Below are positions 1 to 9,360 of a DNA stretch of 64,000 nucleotides, piece by piece; within the stretch, counting starts at the first letter, position 1, and every line of letters begins with the position of its first letter. Below the pieces are notes generated by a model. The model saw nothing but the letters and a program-made list of their open reading frames with translations. It ran no database searches and was not told the origin of the DNA. Origin of the DNA: Spirochaetaceae bacterium. GTDB lineage: Bacteria; Spirochaetota; Spirochaetia; CADAEX01. Both the position numbers and the translations under genes were made by a program. The DNA is taken from assembly GCA_009780675.1 (NCBI GenBank), contig WQZP01000011.1, forward strand, positions 1 through 64,000, in the 5' to 3' direction.

Positions 1-384
1 ATAATTGCAGGATTTGTTTTTTCATCAATACTTACAAATTATATTGCCCAATATTTTAATATATCATGGTGGAACAGGCTTATCTCGTTTTTGATTATTT
101 TTCTTGTTATTTATATTTTACTAAAATTGCTGGAAAGGCTTTTCCATAACTTGATAGAAAAAATCCAACTCGAGAGACTTGACCGTTCATTAGGGCTTTT
201 TTTAGGATTGTTTGAAGGCTGCATAATTATACTTTTTGTTGTGAGCCTTGTTGATGCGCAGCCATTTTTTTCTGCGGATAAAATTTTTTCAGACAGTATT
301 GTAGTTGAGTATGCAAGAAAAATAATTTCTGCAATACCTGAAAATAATATTATGAATCAACTTGATTTTCCTGATGGAGCATGA
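1..384 (+). CDS. cvpA: CvpA-family membrane protein, C-terminal part
   Basis: The reading frame is open from base 1 and ends at TGA 382-384, so the gene starts outside the window; a TTG at 91 is an internal codon. The translation shows hydrophobic helices broken by a basic segment (LLERLFHNLIEK), then a conserved-looking GLFLGLFEGCIIILFVV helix. This is the pattern of the CvpA (colicin V production) family of small inner-membrane proteins. The family role is poorly defined; it is linked to envelope homeostasis and purF-operon expression in Escherichia coli. The stop lies within the ribosome binding region of the next gene, so the two are probably translated from one message. Family assignment is by pattern only. 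Confidence 0.7.
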   Translation: MIAGFVFSSILTNYIAQYFNISWWNRLISFLIIFLVIYILLKLLERLFHNLIEKIQLERLDRSLGLFLGLFEGCIIILFVVSLVDAQPFFSADKIFSDSIVVEYARKIISAIPENNIMNQLDFPDGA

Positions 385-391
385 GGATATA

Positions 392-1618
392 ATGTTTGAA
401 AATATAATAGGTCATAAATCATTAGTTGAACAACTTGAAAAAGAGATAAAATCAGATTCTTTTCCATCTTCGGTTCTTATTTCCGGACCGCTTTACTCTG
501 GCAAGCAAACTATAGCGCTTGAAATTGCAAGAGCATTAACATGCGAACAGGATGCAAGCTGGAATTGTAAATGCCAGTCATGCAGGCAACACAGAGTTCT
601 TGCAAATCCACAGGTAGTGCTTCTTGGATGGGATCTGTTTATGCCCGAAATATTTGCTGTAAAAAATGTTCTTGAGAAAAAAAAAGATAATATAAGTTGT
701 TACCTTTTTATAAGGGGAGTAAGAAAACTGCTTAGAAGATTTGACTCTGTTTTATTGGAAGAAAATGATTCTAAATTTAAAAAAATTGCATTGGGCGCTG
801 GTAATGTTGAAGAACTGCTTGAAAATTTTGATCCTGAATCAAAAATAGAACCAAAAAATATTGATATTAAAGCAGCTCAAACAATTGTTGAGCAATGTAA
901 AACAATTGTTAATGAATATAATTTTACAAGTATACCTGTTGATCAAATAAGAAAAGTTAGTTACTGGATACGTTTTTCCGGGCATGGGAGTAAAAAAATC
1001 ATAATTATTGAAAACGCTGAAAATATGAATGATAGTTCCAGAAATGCTCTTTTAAAAATACTCGAAGAACCTCCGGATAATACTTTTTTTATTCTTTTAA
1101 CTTCCAGACCAGGAGAAATAATTCCTACAATAAAATCCCGATTAAGAAAATATGAAATTGCCGAGAGGTCTATACAGGAAAATAAAACAGTTATAGAAAG
1201 AATTTTTAAAGAAGAATCCGGGATATTTACAGGCATTAAAGAGTATCTTGATTCTGCAATTCCGGAAATTGCTGTAGTAAAAAAAGCTGCCAAACAGTTT
1301 ATGGTTGACCTTTATGACAACAGTAAAGAGCATAGGGGTTTATCGCACGAGATAAAAAATATTTTAAAACCACAGTTTTCAGAATATTACTTGTCTTTCC
1401 TTGCGGAAATATTAAATCTTTCAAGGGAGTTATTGCAGAATAGTGAATTTATTAATAACAATCCAGGAAATGTTATCTTTATTAAAAAAATAAATAAGCT
1501 TATTAATGAAAGCTATAAAGGCTTTGAAAAGTTAAACATAAACCAGGAGCTTCTGACCGAATCAATGTTTCTGGAGTTAAAAAGAGATTATGAAAAATTT
1601 TATAAAAAAAGCTGTTAA
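392..1618 (+). CDS. holB: DNA polymerase III delta'-like clamp-loader subunit
   Basis: This 408-residue protein looks like the delta' subunit (or a DnaX-like AAA+ subunit) of the clamp loader, which opens the sliding clamp at replication forks. It opens with FENIIGHKSLVEQL, then a P-loop-like GPLYSGKQT, a four-cysteine zinc-knuckle pattern around CKCQSC, the box NALLKILEEPP and the sensor region LTSRPGEIIPTIKSR. I chose ATG 392 because GAGG at 383-386 precedes it at good spacing; an in-frame ATG at 362 lies inside cvpA. It is longer than a usual delta' (about 330 residues) because roughly 100 residues are inserted between the zinc knuckle and the second half of the AAA domain. The next gene overlaps its end by 29 bases. 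Confidence 0.8.
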   Translation: MFENIIGHKSLVEQLEKEIKSDSFPSSVLISGPLYSGKQTIALEIARALTCEQDASWNCKCQSCRQHRVLANPQVVLLGWDLFMPEIFAVKNVLEKKKDNISCYLFIRGVRKLLRRFDSVLLEENDSKFKKIALGAGNVEELLENFDPESKIEPKNIDIKAAQTIVEQCKTIVNEYNFTSIPVDQIRKVSYWIRFSGHGSKKIIIIENAENMNDSSRNALLKILEEPPDNTFFILLTSRPGEIIPTIKSRLRKYEIAERSIQENKTVIERIFKEESGIFTGIKEYLDSAIPEIAVVKKAAKQFMVDLYDNSKEHRGLSHEIKNILKPQFSEYYLSFLAEILNLSRELLQNSEFINNNPGNVIFIKKINKLINESYKGFEKLNINQELLTESMFLELKRDYEKFYKKSC

Positions 1619-2795
1619 ACGGCTTCCAAAACTGGATTGTAATCAAATTGCAGACCTCATTAACCTTATTATCGATGAATATGAGTTACTGGAAATAGTT
1701 CTTGATTCAATGGCAGACGGAGTAATGGTTGCGGATAAAAACAATAATCTTATTCTTTTTAACACATCTGCAAAGATAATGATGCGTCTTGTTAATTTAA
1801 ATGAAAGTGTTGAGCATAAAATCTGGAAAGTTGTTAAAGACCCCCGTATAAGTGACTTTTTGTGCAAATACTTTGCAGGAAAAGAAGAAAGCAAGACAAG
1901 TATATTTGTCGATTACTCAGATAGCGAAGTAAAACTTTTTGAATTTACTATCACACCTCTTATAAAAAACGATTCAACAATAGGTAATGTAATAATAATT
2001 CAGGATATTACTGATAAAAAACTTAAAGAATCAAAATTGCGCAGAGCAGAAAGCCTTGCTTCTTTAACAACTCTTGCCGCAGGTGTTGCGCATGAAATAA
2101 AAAACCCTCTGGGTTCTATAAGTATATATCTTCAACTAATTGAAAAAACTGTAAATAAAAATAGTTCAAGTAAAGTTGCAAAAGAGATTAAAGAGAGTGT
2201 TTCCGTAATAAAAGAAGAGGTTGAGAGGCTTAATAAAGTTGTTATTGATTTTCTCTTTGCAGTTAAACCTGTAAATATGAATTTTGTGGAAGAAGACCTA
2301 AATAAATTTATTGCAGAAACTATTGATTTTCTTTTGCCTGAACTAAAAACCGAAGAAATAAAAGTTGAAACCGAGTTTTCACCTAAACTGCCTAAAGTAG
2401 CTATTGATAAGAGGTATATAAAGCAGGTGCTCATAAATCTTATAAAGAATGCTGAATTTGCCATGCGCGAAGAAGGCGGAATATTAAAAATTACAACTGA
2501 ATATAAAGATAATCAGGCTATTTTAAAAGTAAGTGATACAGGAACAGGGATACCAGACCATATTTTATCGAGAATTTTTGAACCCTATTTTACAACAAAA
2601 GATTTTGGATCAGGTATAGGCCTTACGATCAGTTATAAAATCATAAAAGAACATGGGGGAGATGTTTCTGTAATAACAAAGGAAAATAAGGGAACAACAT
2701 TTATTATTACGTTACCTGTTCCTGAGAAAGGGCAAAAGCTTATTGCATGGGATAAAAAAGGGGATGCACATGAAATTTTCGATATTAATAGCTGA
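1590..2795 (+). CDS. PAS-domain sensor histidine kinase (NtrB/AtoS type)
   Basis: A 401-residue cytoplasmic histidine kinase without transmembrane helices. A PAS domain lies at about residues 33-145 (DSMADGVMVADKNNN). The HisKA helix follows with phosphoacceptor His168 in GVAHEIKNPLG. The HATPase domain shows the N box (NLIKNAEFAM), the G1 box (VSDTGTGIPD) and a GSGIGLTISYKII G2 box. The gene begins inside the end of the clamp-loader gene and its 3' end overlaps the downstream NtrC-type regulator, so the two form a cognate, translationally coupled pair. The NtrB-like arrangement (PAS plus HEIKNPL box) fits a partner of a sigma-54 activator. The sensed signal is unknown; being soluble, it must read an internal cue. 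Confidence 0.93.
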   Translation: MKNFIKKAVKRLPKLDCNQIADLINLIIDEYELLEIVLDSMADGVMVADKNNNLILFNTSAKIMMRLVNLNESVEHKIWKVVKDPRISDFLCKYFAGKEESKTSIFVDYSDSEVKLFEFTITPLIKNDSTIGNVIIIQDITDKKLKESKLRRAESLASLTTLAAGVAHEIKNPLGSISIYLQLIEKTVNKNSSSKVAKEIKESVSVIKEEVERLNKVVIDFLFAVKPVNMNFVEEDLNKFIAETIDFLLPELKTEEIKVETEFSPKLPKVAIDKRYIKQVLINLIKNAEFAMREEGGILKITTEYKDNQAILKVSDTGTGIPDHILSRIFEPYFTTKDFGSGIGLTISYKIIKEHGGDVSVITKENKGTTFIITLPVPEKGQKLIAWDKKGDAHEIFDINS

Positions 2796-4125
2796 TGATG
2801 AAAAAAACATCAGGACAGGACTAAAACAAGCTCTTGAAAACGAAGGCTATAATATCTATCTTGCTGCAGACGGGGCAGAAGCATTACTAATAATACAAAA
2901 GCATAAAGTAGATATTGTAATAACAGATCTTAAAATGCCCGAGATGTCCGGCGAAGAGCTTTTAAAAAAAATAAACAGTGATTATAAAGGGATACCAGTA
3001 ATTGTATTGACCGGACACGGAACAGTTGAAAATGCTGTGCAGGCAATGAGGGATGGGGCGTATGACTTTATTACTAAACCTCTTAATCTGGATCACCTTT
3101 TTTTAATAATAAAAAGAGCTCTTTCAAACAGGCAACTTCAGATGCAGCATAAAGCTTTGCAGGAAGAAGTTGATAAAATCAAAAACAGAAATAAGTATCT
3201 TGATCTTATAGGTAAAAGCAGCGCAATGAAAAAAGTTGTTGAAACAATAGAGCATGTTGCAGCAACAAAAGCTTCGGTGTTGATTACAGGCGAGAGCGGT
3301 GTAGGAAAAGAGGTTGTTGCAGATGTAATACACAATCTTTCTGATCGCAAAGACAAGCCATTTATAAAAGTTCATTGCGCTGCGTTATCCGAATCTTTGC
3401 TTGAGAGTGAGCTTTTCGGGCATGAAAAAGGGGCGTTTACAGGAGCTATTGCGAGAAAAAAAGGGCGATTTGAACTTGCGGATAAAGGGACTATTTTCCT
3501 TGATGAAATCGGGGAAATAAATCAATCTTTACAAATAAAATTGCTTAGAGTTCTTCAGCAAAAAACATTTGAAAGGGTAGGGGGAGAAGAACAAATAAGC
3601 GTTGATGTAAGAATAATTTCCGCAACAAATAAAAATCTTGAAAAAGAGGTTGAAAAAGGGAATTTCAGGGAAGACCTTTACTATAGGCTTAATGTTGTAC
3701 ATCTTAATATTCCTCCATTAAGAGAGCGGCAGGAAGATATACCTTTGCTTATTGCATATTTTATAAAGGAATTTGCAGAAGAAAATAAAAAAACCATTAA
3801 TGCCATTGATACAAAAGCGCAGGCAGCTCTTTCCAATTGCAAATGGAAAGGGAATATAAGAGAACTCCGCAACTGTATAGAAAGCGCTGTTGTAATGAGC
3901 AAAAGCAATATTATTACATATGATGATCTTCCTGTTGCAATAAAAAATGAATCAAATATCGATAACATAATTATTAAACCAGGAACAGCGCTGTCCGAAG
4001 TAGAGCGTATTGTAATAAATAAAACTCTTGCCATTCTTAATGGCAATAAAAGCAAGACAGCAGAGGCACTTGGTATAGGAAGAAAAACACTTCACAGAAA
4101 ACTTGCTGAATACAATATTGAGTAA
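2770..4125 (+). CDS. NtrC-family sigma-54-dependent response regulator
   Basis: A 451-residue enhancer-binding protein with all three expected domains. The receiver has Asp53 as phosphoacceptor (ITDLKMP) and Lys103 (ITKP). The AAA+ domain has Walker A GESGVGKE (174-181), the sigma-54 contact loop GAFTGA (221-226) and Walker B IFLDEIGE. The C-terminal Fis-type helix-turn-helix reads [20 protein letters not shown]. It should drive open-complex formation by RpoN polymerase after phosphorylation by the overlapping kinase. I chose ATG 2770, preceded by AAGGGG; in-frame ATGs at 2743 and 2764 are less well placed. The intact GAFTGA means sigma-54 must exist in this genome, although rpoN is not in this window. 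A matching promoter lies at 9626. Confidence 0.96.
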   Translation: MKFSILIADDEKNIRTGLKQALENEGYNIYLAADGAEALLIIQKHKVDIVITDLKMPEMSGEELLKKINSDYKGIPVIVLTGHGTVENAVQAMRDGAYDFITKPLNLDHLFLIIKRALSNRQLQMQHKALQEEVDKIKNRNKYLDLIGKSSAMKKVVETIEHVAATKASVLITGESGVGKEVVADVIHNLSDRKDKPFIKVHCAALSESLLESELFGHEKGAFTGAIARKKGRFELADKGTIFLDEIGEINQSLQIKLLRVLQQKTFERVGGEEQISVDVRIISATNKNLEKEVEKGNFREDLYYRLNVVHLNIPPLRERQEDIPLLIAYFIKEFAEENKKTINAIDTKAQAALSNCKWKGNIRELRNCIESAVVMSKSNIITYDDLPVAIKNESNIDNIIIKPGTALSEVERIVINKTLAILNGNKSKTAEALGIGRKTLHRKLAEYNIE

Positions 4126-4148
4126 TTGAGCGGTTTTGTTGGTGTATA

Positions 4149-4291
4149 CTTTATCCGCGATAAAGCGCAAGATATCGTAGGTTGCGACATGGACATCGCA
4201 TCCTGCGCAGCGACATTGACGCCTGCGTGCGACTTTCCATGCGCTGCAGGCGGGCAGTATCTATCGGGGATGCGCCAAGCGATAAAGCGCA
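4149..4291 (+). repeat. GC-rich intergenic insert bounded by 13-bp direct repeats
   Basis: GCGATAAAGCGCA occurs at 4157-4169 and again, exactly, at 4279-4291. The DNA between them is strikingly GC-rich (CCTGCGCAGCG, GCGCTGCAGGCGGGC) against AT-rich neighbours. The left copy is part of a perfect hairpin, CTTTATC-CGC-GATAAAG at 4149-4165. The insert lies between the convergent ends of the NtrC gene and aspartokinase and holds no credible gene. It looks like a small repeat element of foreign composition; the hairpin could also terminate the NtrC transcript. Whether it recurs elsewhere in the genome cannot be seen here. Confidence 0.55.
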
Positions 4292-4309
4292 GCGTCCATC
4301 GTTGATGTC

Positions 4310-5647
4310 TTATTCGAAAAAAGCTTTATGGATTTTTTTTATTGTATTATCAACCTCATTTTCATTTAAAACTATAGAAAGAGCTACATCAGCTGCTCCC
4401 AGAGAAATCATTTTTAACGGCACAGGTGAAAGAGTTCCAAATACCTTTGATATCAATACCGGATCTTTCCATATATTTTTGCCAACAAGGCAGACAATTC
4501 CATTATTGCTTTCTATAGTTACTTTACCTATTGGGTCAAGTTCACTTTTTATAAGATTAATATTGCTTATATCTTCAACAGTCATTGATACAGATACTTC
4601 TGTAGTTGAAATAAGATCAACAGAAGTTTTATATTTATCAAATATTGCAAAAATTTTTGAAAGAAAACCATAAGCATTTAACATCCTGAAAGATGTAATA
4701 TTTATAGATGTTATATTTTTCTTTCCCGCAATACCTACAATACCTGTTGAGTCAAGTTTCTTGGTAATATAGGTTCCGGGACAGTCAGGATTTTTTGTAT
4801 TTTTTACAATGACCGGAATCTTCTTTTTTACAGTAGGCTGTATTGTAGAAGGGTGTACAACCTTGGCGCCAAAAAATGCGAGCTCTGCTGCTTCTGCATA
4901 AGAAATGGTCTCAAGCCTTTTTGCTGCTGGCGCAATACGGGGATCTGTAGTTAGTATTCCATCTACATCTGTCCATATCTGTACTTCCTCTGCATCAAGC
5001 GCAGAACCAATAATTGATGCTGTAAAATCAGACCCTCCGCGACCCAATGTTGTTGTGATCCCATCTTCGGTAGAGCTAATAAAGCCCTGGGTAATTATTA
5101 TTTTATTTTTTTTTGGTTTTACATATTCTTGTATTTTTGGATCTGTAAGTTCAAAGTTAGGCGCTGCTGATTTAAAATTATTATCTGTTATAATAAAATC
5201 TCTTGAATCAAGAAGCTCTGAATCAATTTTTCTTTCAACAGTTCTATGATATATCAAAAGAGTTGAAAGCTTTTCTCCAAATGAAACAAGCATATCAGAA
5301 CTTTTGGGGGAACATTCACCAAGCAGAAAAAGTCCTTTGGAAAAAGATTGAAGTTGTTGAAATAAACTGTCAAGAGCTTCGATTGCGTTTTCAAGGTTTT
5401 TACCTGTAAGAAAAGCATTTGCAACATCAAAGTGCATTTTTTTAAGAGATTCAATTGTTTCAGAAATACTATCTTTACTCTTTTCTTCTGCGAATTTCCC
5501 TATATTTAGAAGTTTATCTGTAACTTTTGACATTGCGGAAGAGACAAGCACAGGAGCTCTATCTATCTGATTCAGTGTAATGTCTATGGATTTATCGATC
5601 CAGTAGCTATCTTTTACCGAAGTACCGCCGAATTTTAATACAATCAT
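4310..5647 (-). CDS. lysC: aspartokinase
   Basis: A 445-residue monofunctional aspartate kinase, which phosphorylates L-aspartate in the first step of lysine/diaminopimelate, threonine and methionine synthesis. The N-terminal KFGGTSV nucleotide motif, the catalytic-domain segment TLGRGGSDFTASIIG and the EVQIWTDVDGILTTDP stretch are clear. Two ACT-type regulatory domains follow (GIVGIAGKKNITSINIT and IVCLVGKN), ending SIVLNENEVDNTIKKIHKAFF. No homoserine dehydrogenase domain is attached, so it is not a ThrA-type fusion. The gene is convergent with the upstream two-component operon and divergent from purine nucleoside phosphorylase. ACT domains imply end-product feedback inhibition; which amino acid cannot be told from the sequence. 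Confidence 0.95.
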   Translation of the reverse strand: MIVLKFGGTSVKDSYWIDKSIDITLNQIDRAPVLVSSAMSKVTDKLLNIGKFAEEKSKDSISETIESLKKMHFDVANAFLTGKNLENAIEALDSLFQQLQSFSKGLFLLGECSPKSSDMLVSFGEKLSTLLIYHRTVERKIDSELLDSRDFIITDNNFKSAAPNFELTDPKIQEYVKPKKNKIIITQGFISSTEDGITTTLGRGGSDFTASIIGSALDAEEVQIWTDVDGILTTDPRIAPAAKRLETISYAEAAELAFFGAKVVHPSTIQPTVKKKIPVIVKNTKNPDCPGTYITKKLDSTGIVGIAGKKNITSINITSFRMLNAYGFLSKIFAIFDKYKTSVDLISTTEVSVSMTVEDISNINLIKSELDPIGKVTIESNNGIVCLVGKNIWKDPVLISKVFGTLSPVPLKMISLGAADVALSIVLNENEVDNTIKKIHKAFFE

Positions 5648-5769
5648 ACTAATTCCTACTTTTCAAATTTTAAGACTAATTGATTCTTGCTAGCATATAA
5701 TGAGATATTATGTCAATATTATTCAAGTCTGTCCATAGGGACAATAATTCAGGGAATCAGGTTTAAAAT

Positions 5770-6564
5770 ATGTTAAAAGATTATATTAAAAGAGTAGAAA
5801 ATGGTTATAACTCCCTAAACCTTGGGGCTATTTCCCCCAAAACAGCTATTATTTTGGGTTCAGGATTATCAGGAGTAAAAAACTCCATCGATGGACAAGA
5901 AATCTCTTTTAGCAAAATTGATGGCTTTCCAGCGCCTACTGTTAAAGGCCATTCAGGGGTATTAAAAATATCTGATAAAGTTGCTGTTTGCGCAGGAAGG
6001 ATCCACTACTATGAAGGCTACTCCATAGATGATGTTGTTTTTCCTATTTTTCTTTTAAACAGAATAGGGGTAAAAAATCTTATAATTACGAATGCAGCAG
6101 GCGGAATAAATCCATCATATAAGCCTGGTGAGCTTGTACTTATTTCTGACCACATAAATTTAACAGGGTGCAATCCCCTTATTGGAGAAAATAATGACTC
6201 TCTGGGGCCAAGATTCCCTGATATGAGCGAGTGTTACACTAAAGAATTTATTAACAAAGCTCTTAAAATAAAACCAGAGCTAACGCAGGGCGTATATGCA
6301 GGGCTCAAGGGACCAACGTATGAAACTCCCGCAGAAGTAAGAATGTTAAAAACCATTGGAGCAGATCTTGTAGGTATGTCCACTGTTAACGAAGTTATAG
6401 TAGCCTCTTACCTTGGCATGAAAGTTATTGGGATATCATGTGTAACAAACCTTGCCGCAGGGATAAGCGATAAAAAACTTGACCACAGTGAAGTTGTAGA
6501 AGCAGGGAAAAAAACTGAAAAAGAACTTACCTCACTTATTCTAAAGCTTATTACGGAGATATAA
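5770..6564 (+). CDS. punA: purine nucleoside phosphorylase (trimeric type)
   Basis: A 264-residue phosphorylase that cleaves inosine and guanosine with phosphate, releasing base and ribose-1-phosphate for salvage. It has the trimeric-PNP signatures: phosphate-binding IILGSGLSG, GHSGVLK and GRIHYYEGY, the NAAGGINPSYKPGELV segment, and GLKGPTYETPAEVRMLKTIGADLVGMSTV with the glutamate and methionine of the base pocket. ISCVTNLAAGI also matches the family. Length is normal. The next gene starts ten bases later on the same strand, suggesting one transcript. Salvage fits an organism relying on host or community purines, but that is inference. Confidence 0.94.
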   Translation: MLKDYIKRVENGYNSLNLGAISPKTAIILGSGLSGVKNSIDGQEISFSKIDGFPAPTVKGHSGVLKISDKVAVCAGRIHYYEGYSIDDVVFPIFLLNRIGVKNLIITNAAGGINPSYKPGELVLISDHINLTGCNPLIGENNDSLGPRFPDMSECYTKEFINKALKIKPELTQGVYAGLKGPTYETPAEVRMLKTIGADLVGMSTVNEVIVASYLGMKVIGISCVTNLAAGISDKKLDHSEVVEAGKKTEKELTSLILKLITEI

Positions 6565-6574
6565 TTATATATAA

Positions 6575-8998
6575 ATGGTCTCTACAAATGCTTCTTCCAG
6601 AATAACTCTAAATGCGCTCGAGAAAATAAAAGACGCAATAACCGAAGCAAGACAAAATGAAGTAATGTTTTGTGGCACGCTCAACAATGATGGCTTTGTA
6701 GACACAATTATTGTTGCAGCAAGAGGAAATGAATCTGCTGTCCCTGCGCTTGAAGCATTTATGGAAAAAGGTGATGTTATAATCCATAACCATCCTGGCG
6801 GTTATTTAAAACCAAGCAACGCTGATCTAAACATAGCATCAATGCTTGGGAAGCAGGGAATAGGTTTTTTCATTATAGATAACAATGCAGAAAATATATA
6901 TGTTGTCGCAGAGCCTATACTAAATAAAAAAAGAGAACCTATTGATACAGAAACTCTTGCTGAAAATCTTTTGCCTGATGGTAAGTTTTCCAAATTATTT
7001 GAATATTATGAAATAAGAGAATCTCAGGTTGATATGCTTAAAGATGTTGTTGAGAGCTTCAATAATGAAAGCATTATAATCGCAGAAGCAGGAACAGGAG
7101 TTGGAAAATCTATTGCTTATCTTTTACCATCATTCCAGTGGGCAATAAACAACGAAGAGAGAGTTGTAGTATCAACAAATACAATAAACCTTCAGCATCA
7201 GCTCCTTGAAAAAGATATACCGCTTGCCAAAAAAATTCTTAATACAGATATAAAAAGCGCATTGATCAAAGGTAGATCAAATTATCTTTGCTTTAGAAAA
7301 TACTATGAATTTATTAATGAAAATTCCCTTTTCAGCGCTACTGAAAAAAATGGAATAATAGAAGTTATTAAGGATTGGGCATCTGTTACAGAAACAGGAG
7401 ATAAAGCAGATCTGCCTATAATTACAGATTACTCTGTATGGAGCGATATATGCTCAGATTCTGACTATTGCCTTGGGTTATATTGCCACTACAGGGAAAA
7501 ATGTTTTGTAATAAAAGCAAGAAAAAATGCTGCTTTGGCATCGATCCTTGTTGTAAACCACCATCTTCTCCTTTCTGATTTATCTACAAGAAATATGGGA
7601 GCAGGTTTTAATGGAACTGCTGTACTCCCTTTGTTCCGGCACACAATAGTTGACGAAGCGCATAACCTTGAATCAGCAGCTACTTCCTATTTTTCCGAAA
7701 CCCTTTCAAAAGGGTATATAATAAAAAGTTTTCGAAAACTTTATAGCAAGTATAAAACCAGAATTTTTGGAATATATGCTTTTCTTGTTGAGAATTCAGG
7801 GATTAATGAAAAAAAAGTAACAGCAATTCCGGAAACAATTTCCGAAATAATTGAAGCTTATGATAACCTGGAAAAAGAAGCAGAAGCTCTGCTTGCAGAT
7901 AAACAGAATTTGAAAATCGAAAAAACAGGTGAGTTTGATAATTTATTTCAACTCTTTTTAATATTTAAAAAAAAGCTTTCCGGGATATATCTTGTATTGG
8001 ATGAACTTTCTCAAAATATAGAAATAACTCCGGAAGATGATTCCAGAGTTTATGAACTTTTTTTAATAAAATCAAAAGTAAAAGAGTTGATTTCAATATC
8101 TGAAATTCTTACAGATGAACGGGAAGAATATGTAAGTTGGATAGAGAAAGGTAAAAACATCTCTTTTATACTTACACCGCTTGATGTAAGCAATCTTCTA
8201 AGAGAAGCATTATATGAAAACCTTAAAACAATTGTTCTTACATCCGCAACATTAAGCATAAAAGGAGATTTTGAATTCTGGAAAAAAAGGGTAGGTATTT
8301 CAGATATTGACAGAAAAATCGCAGAAAGATTTTTCCCTTCTCCATTTGATTACGCAAAATACGTTATGCTTACTGTCCCTACAGATATAAAAGACCCATC
8401 AGATAACCTATATACAGAAGAGCTTTCGGTTTTTATAAAAAACATGGTTATTACAGCAGATGGCGGTGCGCTTATTTTGTTTACTTCATATTCAATGCTT
8501 ATGGAAGTTTATAATATAATTAAAGAAGATATAACGAAAACAGGGATTACGATTTTAAGACAGGGTGAATTTGACAGATTTAAAATCCAAAAAATTTTTA
8601 ATGAAGATAAAAGAAGTATTTTGCTTGCAACAGATTCATTTTGGGAAGGGATAGACAGCCCTGGTGAGACACTCAAAATGGTTATAATATGCAGATTGCC
8701 TTTTAAAGTGCCTTCGGATCCTGTAATAAAATCCAGAATCGATAAAATCGAAAAACAGGGGGGGAACTCTTTTAAAGATTACCTGCTGCCCGAAGCAGTA
8801 ATAAAACTTAAACAGGGATTTGGCCGTCTGATGAGAAGAAAAGATGACACTGGAATTGTTGTAATTACAGATAACCGTATAATAAAAAAATCATACGGAC
8901 AAATCTTTTTATCATCACTTCCTAAAACTTTGACATACTATTCTGAAAGCAAGAATATTGAAAACAAAGTTGAAGACTTTCTGTTTAGCAAAAAATAG
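6575..8998 (+). CDS. dinG: JAMM (RadC-like) domain fused to DinG/XPD-type helicase
   Basis: An 807-residue protein in two parts. Residues 1 to about 115 contain a complete JAMM metalloprotease-type motif: Glu29, then His71-x-His73, seven residues, Ser81, two residues, Asp84 (in HNHPGGYLKPSNAD), as in RadC/MPN proteins. From about 145 onward it is a superfamily-2 DinG/XPD helicase: Walker A GTGVGKS (173-179), four cysteines typical of the XPD/DinG iron-sulfur domain (LCFRK, then CSDSDYC, LYC and REKC), the DEAH box VDEAHNLES near 358, and C-terminal motifs TDSFWEGIDSPGE and GFGRLMRRKDD. DinG unwinds 5'-tailed DNA, D-loops and RNA-DNA hybrids. The N-terminal domain is not part of E. coli DinG. 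No strong ribosome binding site is seen, so it is probably coupled to punA. Confidence 0.9.
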   Translation: MVSTNASSRITLNALEKIKDAITEARQNEVMFCGTLNNDGFVDTIIVAARGNESAVPALEAFMEKGDVIIHNHPGGYLKPSNADLNIASMLGKQGIGFFIIDNNAENIYVVAEPILNKKREPIDTETLAENLLPDGKFSKLFEYYEIRESQVDMLKDVVESFNNESIIIAEAGTGVGKSIAYLLPSFQWAINNEERVVVSTNTINLQHQLLEKDIPLAKKILNTDIKSALIKGRSNYLCFRKYYEFINENSLFSATEKNGIIEVIKDWASVTETGDKADLPIITDYSVWSDICSDSDYCLGLYCHYREKCFVIKARKNAALASILVVNHHLLLSDLSTRNMGAGFNGTAVLPLFRHTIVDEAHNLESAATSYFSETLSKGYIIKSFRKLYSKYKTRIFGIYAFLVENSGINEKKVTAIPETISEIIEAYDNLEKEAEALLADKQNLKIEKTGEFDNLFQLFLIFKKKLSGIYLVLDELSQNIEITPEDDSRVYELFLIKSKVKELISISEILTDEREEYVSWIEKGKNISFILTPLDVSNLLREALYENLKTIVLTSATLSIKGDFEFWKKRVGISDIDRKIAERFFPSPFDYAKYVMLTVPTDIKDPSDNLYTEELSVFIKNMVITADGGALILFTSYSMLMEVYNIIKEDITKTGITILRQGEFDRFKIQKIFNEDKRSILLATDSFWEGIDSPGETLKMVIICRLPFKVPSDPVIKSRIDKIEKQGGNSFKDYLLPEAVIKLKQGFGRLMRRKDDTGIVVITDNRIIKKSYGQIFLSSLPKTLTYYSESKNIENKVEDFLFSKK

Positions 8999-9008
8999 CA
9001 GTGGTATT

Positions 9009-9043
9009 AAAAAAAGGCTACATATTCAGCAGCCTTTTATTTT
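9009..9043. terminator. bidirectional hairpin terminator
   Basis: AAAAGGCT at 9012-9019 pairs with AGCCTTTT at 9031-9038 around an 11-base loop, with A/T runs on both sides. It lies between the convergent ends of the helicase gene and groES and can serve both. Confidence 0.7.
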
Positions 9044-9093
9044 AAAAATATATTTTAAATTTTAGTAACGCAATAAAGCTAAAAATACAGTCT

Positions 9094-9360
9094 TTAATTA
9101 ACTATAGCAATAATATCACTTGCCTTAACGATCAGATATTCTTCTCCGTCGATTTTTATAGAGGTTCCAGCATATTTATCATACATTACTTTCTGTCCAA
9201 CTTTTACTTTAATAACATCTTTATCATCACCAATTGCTGCAACAGTGCCTGTTTGTGTTTTTTCCTGTGCAGTCTGAGGTATAAAAAGGCCTCCCTTTGT
9301 TTTTTCTTCGGATTCTGCGATTTTTATTAATACTCTATCGCCTAGCGGTGTGATTTTCAT
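9094..9360 (-). CDS. groES: co-chaperonin GroES
   Basis: An 88-residue GroES, the heptameric lid of the GroEL folding chamber. MKITPLGDRVLIKIAESEEKT is followed by the mobile loop KTKGGLFIPQTAQEK, then GTVAAIGDD, KVGQKVMYDKYAGTSIKIDGEEYLIVK and a DIIAIV end. All match the family over the full length. AGGAGG precedes the ATG at good spacing. groEL is not next to it: downstream is the convergent helicase gene and upstream is the sigma-factor promoter region, so this is an orphan groES, as in several spirochaetes. I saw no clear CIRCE inverted repeat upstream. Confidence 0.97.
   Translation of the reverse strand: MKITPLGDRVLIKIAESEEKTKGGLFIPQTAQEKTQTGTVAAIGDDKDVIKVKVGQKVMYDKYAGTSIKIDGEEYLIVKASDIIAIVN

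Noticed and set aside
4157-4291. Integron attC site (Treponema denticola has an integron)
   Set aside because: I looked for the paired GTTRRRY/RYYYAAC core sites and found none in the right order; the region also has no cassette-like gene.
4182-4673. A plus-strand 163-residue reading frame over the GC-rich insert and the lysC end
   Set aside because: Most of it is antisense to the conserved ACT domain of aspartokinase and it has no ribosome binding site or recognisable family.
9094-9360. groES read as part of a groESL operon
   Set aside because: No groEL frame lies on either side; the downstream gene is convergent and the upstream region is a promoter for the opposite strand.
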